Assembly: GCA_028015205.1 (NCBI GenBank)
Contig: CM051519.1
Span: forward strand, 77,583,539 to 77,647,538
DNA: 64,000 nt
From: Mytilisepta virgata
Lineage: Eukaryota > Mollusca > Bivalvia > Mytilida > Mytilidae
Direction of reading: 5' to 3'
The translations under genes were made by a program, and so were the position numbers. Within the stretch, counting starts at the first letter, position 1, and every line of letters begins with the position of its first letter. Positions 62,953 through 64,000 of this stretch are shown in pieces. The notes below the pieces were generated by a model, which had not been told where the DNA came from, ran no database searches, and worked only from the letters and a program-made list of their open reading frames with translations.

Positions 62953-64000
62953 GCTCACCTGACCCGAAGGGTCATGTGAGCTATTGCTATCACTTGGCGT
63001 CCGTCGTCCGTCCGTCCGTCGTCCGTTAACTTTTTCAAACGTTAACTCCTCCAACACCATAAGTCCAACTGCAACCAAACTTGGTACAGTTATTAATTGG
63101 TATGGGTGCTACAAATCTATTGTTTGGATTTTTGATTCGTATAAAAACATGGCCGTCATGGCTAAAAATAGAACATAGGGGTAAATCACAGTTTTTTGCA
63201 AATAAGTCAGAAACGGTCACAGATATCAAAATTTTGGCATGGGGTAAAAGTGATCAGCACCTCAAGATCTACCTGCCCTGAAATTTTGAAGAAGATCCAA
63301 CGACCCATGTAGGAGTTATTGCCCTTTTTCTGCATTTTTTCCAAATTTTGCACTTATTAAGCTCAATATCTTGGATACTATAAAGGAAATTTGAAAAATT
63401 TAAATTTCATATTGTTAGGCACACAAAGATCTACAAAATTTGTAACAGGATCGAAGTTGTAGGTTGGTTCCTTTTTGGAGTTATTCCCCTTAGATCGTCA
63501 AAATTGACCATTTTTGCAGTCTTTATTCATTGTAATAAAATCGTTAACTCCTCTTACACCATAAGTTTAATTGCAACCAAACTTAGTGTAGTTGTTCCTT
63601 GGCATGAGTGCTACTAAACTATCGTTTGGATTTTTGATTTGTAAAAAAACATGGCTGCCATGGCTAAAAATAGAACATAGGGGTAAATTGCAGTTTTTTG
63701 CAAATAACTCAAAAATGGTGACAGATATCAAAATTCTGATGGGAAGCTAAAGTGTTCAACACCTCAAGATCTACCTGCTTTGAAATTTTGAAGAAGATGT
63801 AACCACCCATGTAGGAGTTATTGCCCTTTTTCTTGATTTTTTTTGGAAATTTGTACTTATTAAGTTGTATGATCATTCCTTTTAGGAGTTATTCCCCTTA
63901 GAACATCAAAATTGACTATTTTCACAGCATTTCCCTTAGTTGGCAAAATGTTTAAATGAGCCCTTTAGGAGTTAAAGTTTTGTCCCTTAAATGTCAAAAT
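62953..64000. repeat. Large repeat with ~500-bp tandem period, runs off the right edge
   Basis: The repeat starts TAGCTCACCTGACCCGAAGG, with its near-inverse GGTCATGTGAGCTA forming a hairpin, followed by a GTCCGTCGTCCGTCCGTCCG run. A first unit beginning TTAACTCCTCCAACACCATA at about 63043 is repeated at about 63545 (ACATGGC..CATGGCTAAAAATAGAAC, GTAGGAGTTATTGCCCTTTT). No coding frame is conserved between the units. Exon 25 of the CACHD1-like gene ends 243 bp earlier, so this is intronic. Confidence 0.75.

Noticed and set aside
63000..64000. Short open frames on both strands at the right end
   Set aside because: They lie in a 500-bp-period repeat. The two units do not preserve any frame.

Overview
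This is a stretch of an animal nuclear genome, not a microbial replicon. It is AT-rich. Coding sequence is broken into many short exons with GT..AG junctions, introns are long, and transposon relics are dense. The gene types (a GH35 beta-galactosidase-like gene, an HBP1-type AXH/HMG-box factor and a CACHD1-type VWA/Cache receptor) and the repeat types (tRNA-headed SINEs, elements carrying ~160-190 bp internal tandem repeats, Tc1, hAT and tyrosine-recombinase elements) suggest a lophotrochozoan, most likely a bivalve such as a mussel. The species is inference.

Layout. (1) 1-1300: 3' part of a decayed tyrosine-recombinase element followed by two identical 101-bp direct repeats. (2) 10857 down to 1348, minus strand: 14 exons of a GLB1L2-like GH35 beta-galactosidase, both catalytic glutamates present; its 3' end is not seen. 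(3) 11972-29068, plus strand: a complete 12-exon HBP1 ortholog, predicted 494 aa, with two zinc fingers at its N terminus that I do not know from vertebrate HBP1. The starts of genes 2 and 3 diverge from a shared 1.1-kb interval. (4) 29069-37591: gene-poor, AT-rich, with probable HBP1 3' UTR and repeats. (5) 37592-62710, plus strand, running off the right edge: at least 25 exons of a CACHD1-like membrane receptor (1228 codons in the window) with a canonical VWA metal site and an extra extracellular segment.

The introns hold most of the unusual structure: a 502-bp miniature LTR element (TRIM) whose two 198-bp LTRs each contain a tRNA-like Pol III promoter; a hAT-like element with an 8-bp target duplication inside the head of a SINE, which has its own 12-bp duplication; a 1.5-kb minisatellite of 24-bp units with a 574-bp higher-order period; a frameshifted Tc1 transposase; and several TIR-bounded non-autonomous elements. 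The three host genes look functionally unrelated (glycan hydrolysis, transcriptional control, channel/receptor modulation). All exon joins were derived by hand from splice sites and reading phase. Every junction given keeps the frame, but no transcript evidence was available.
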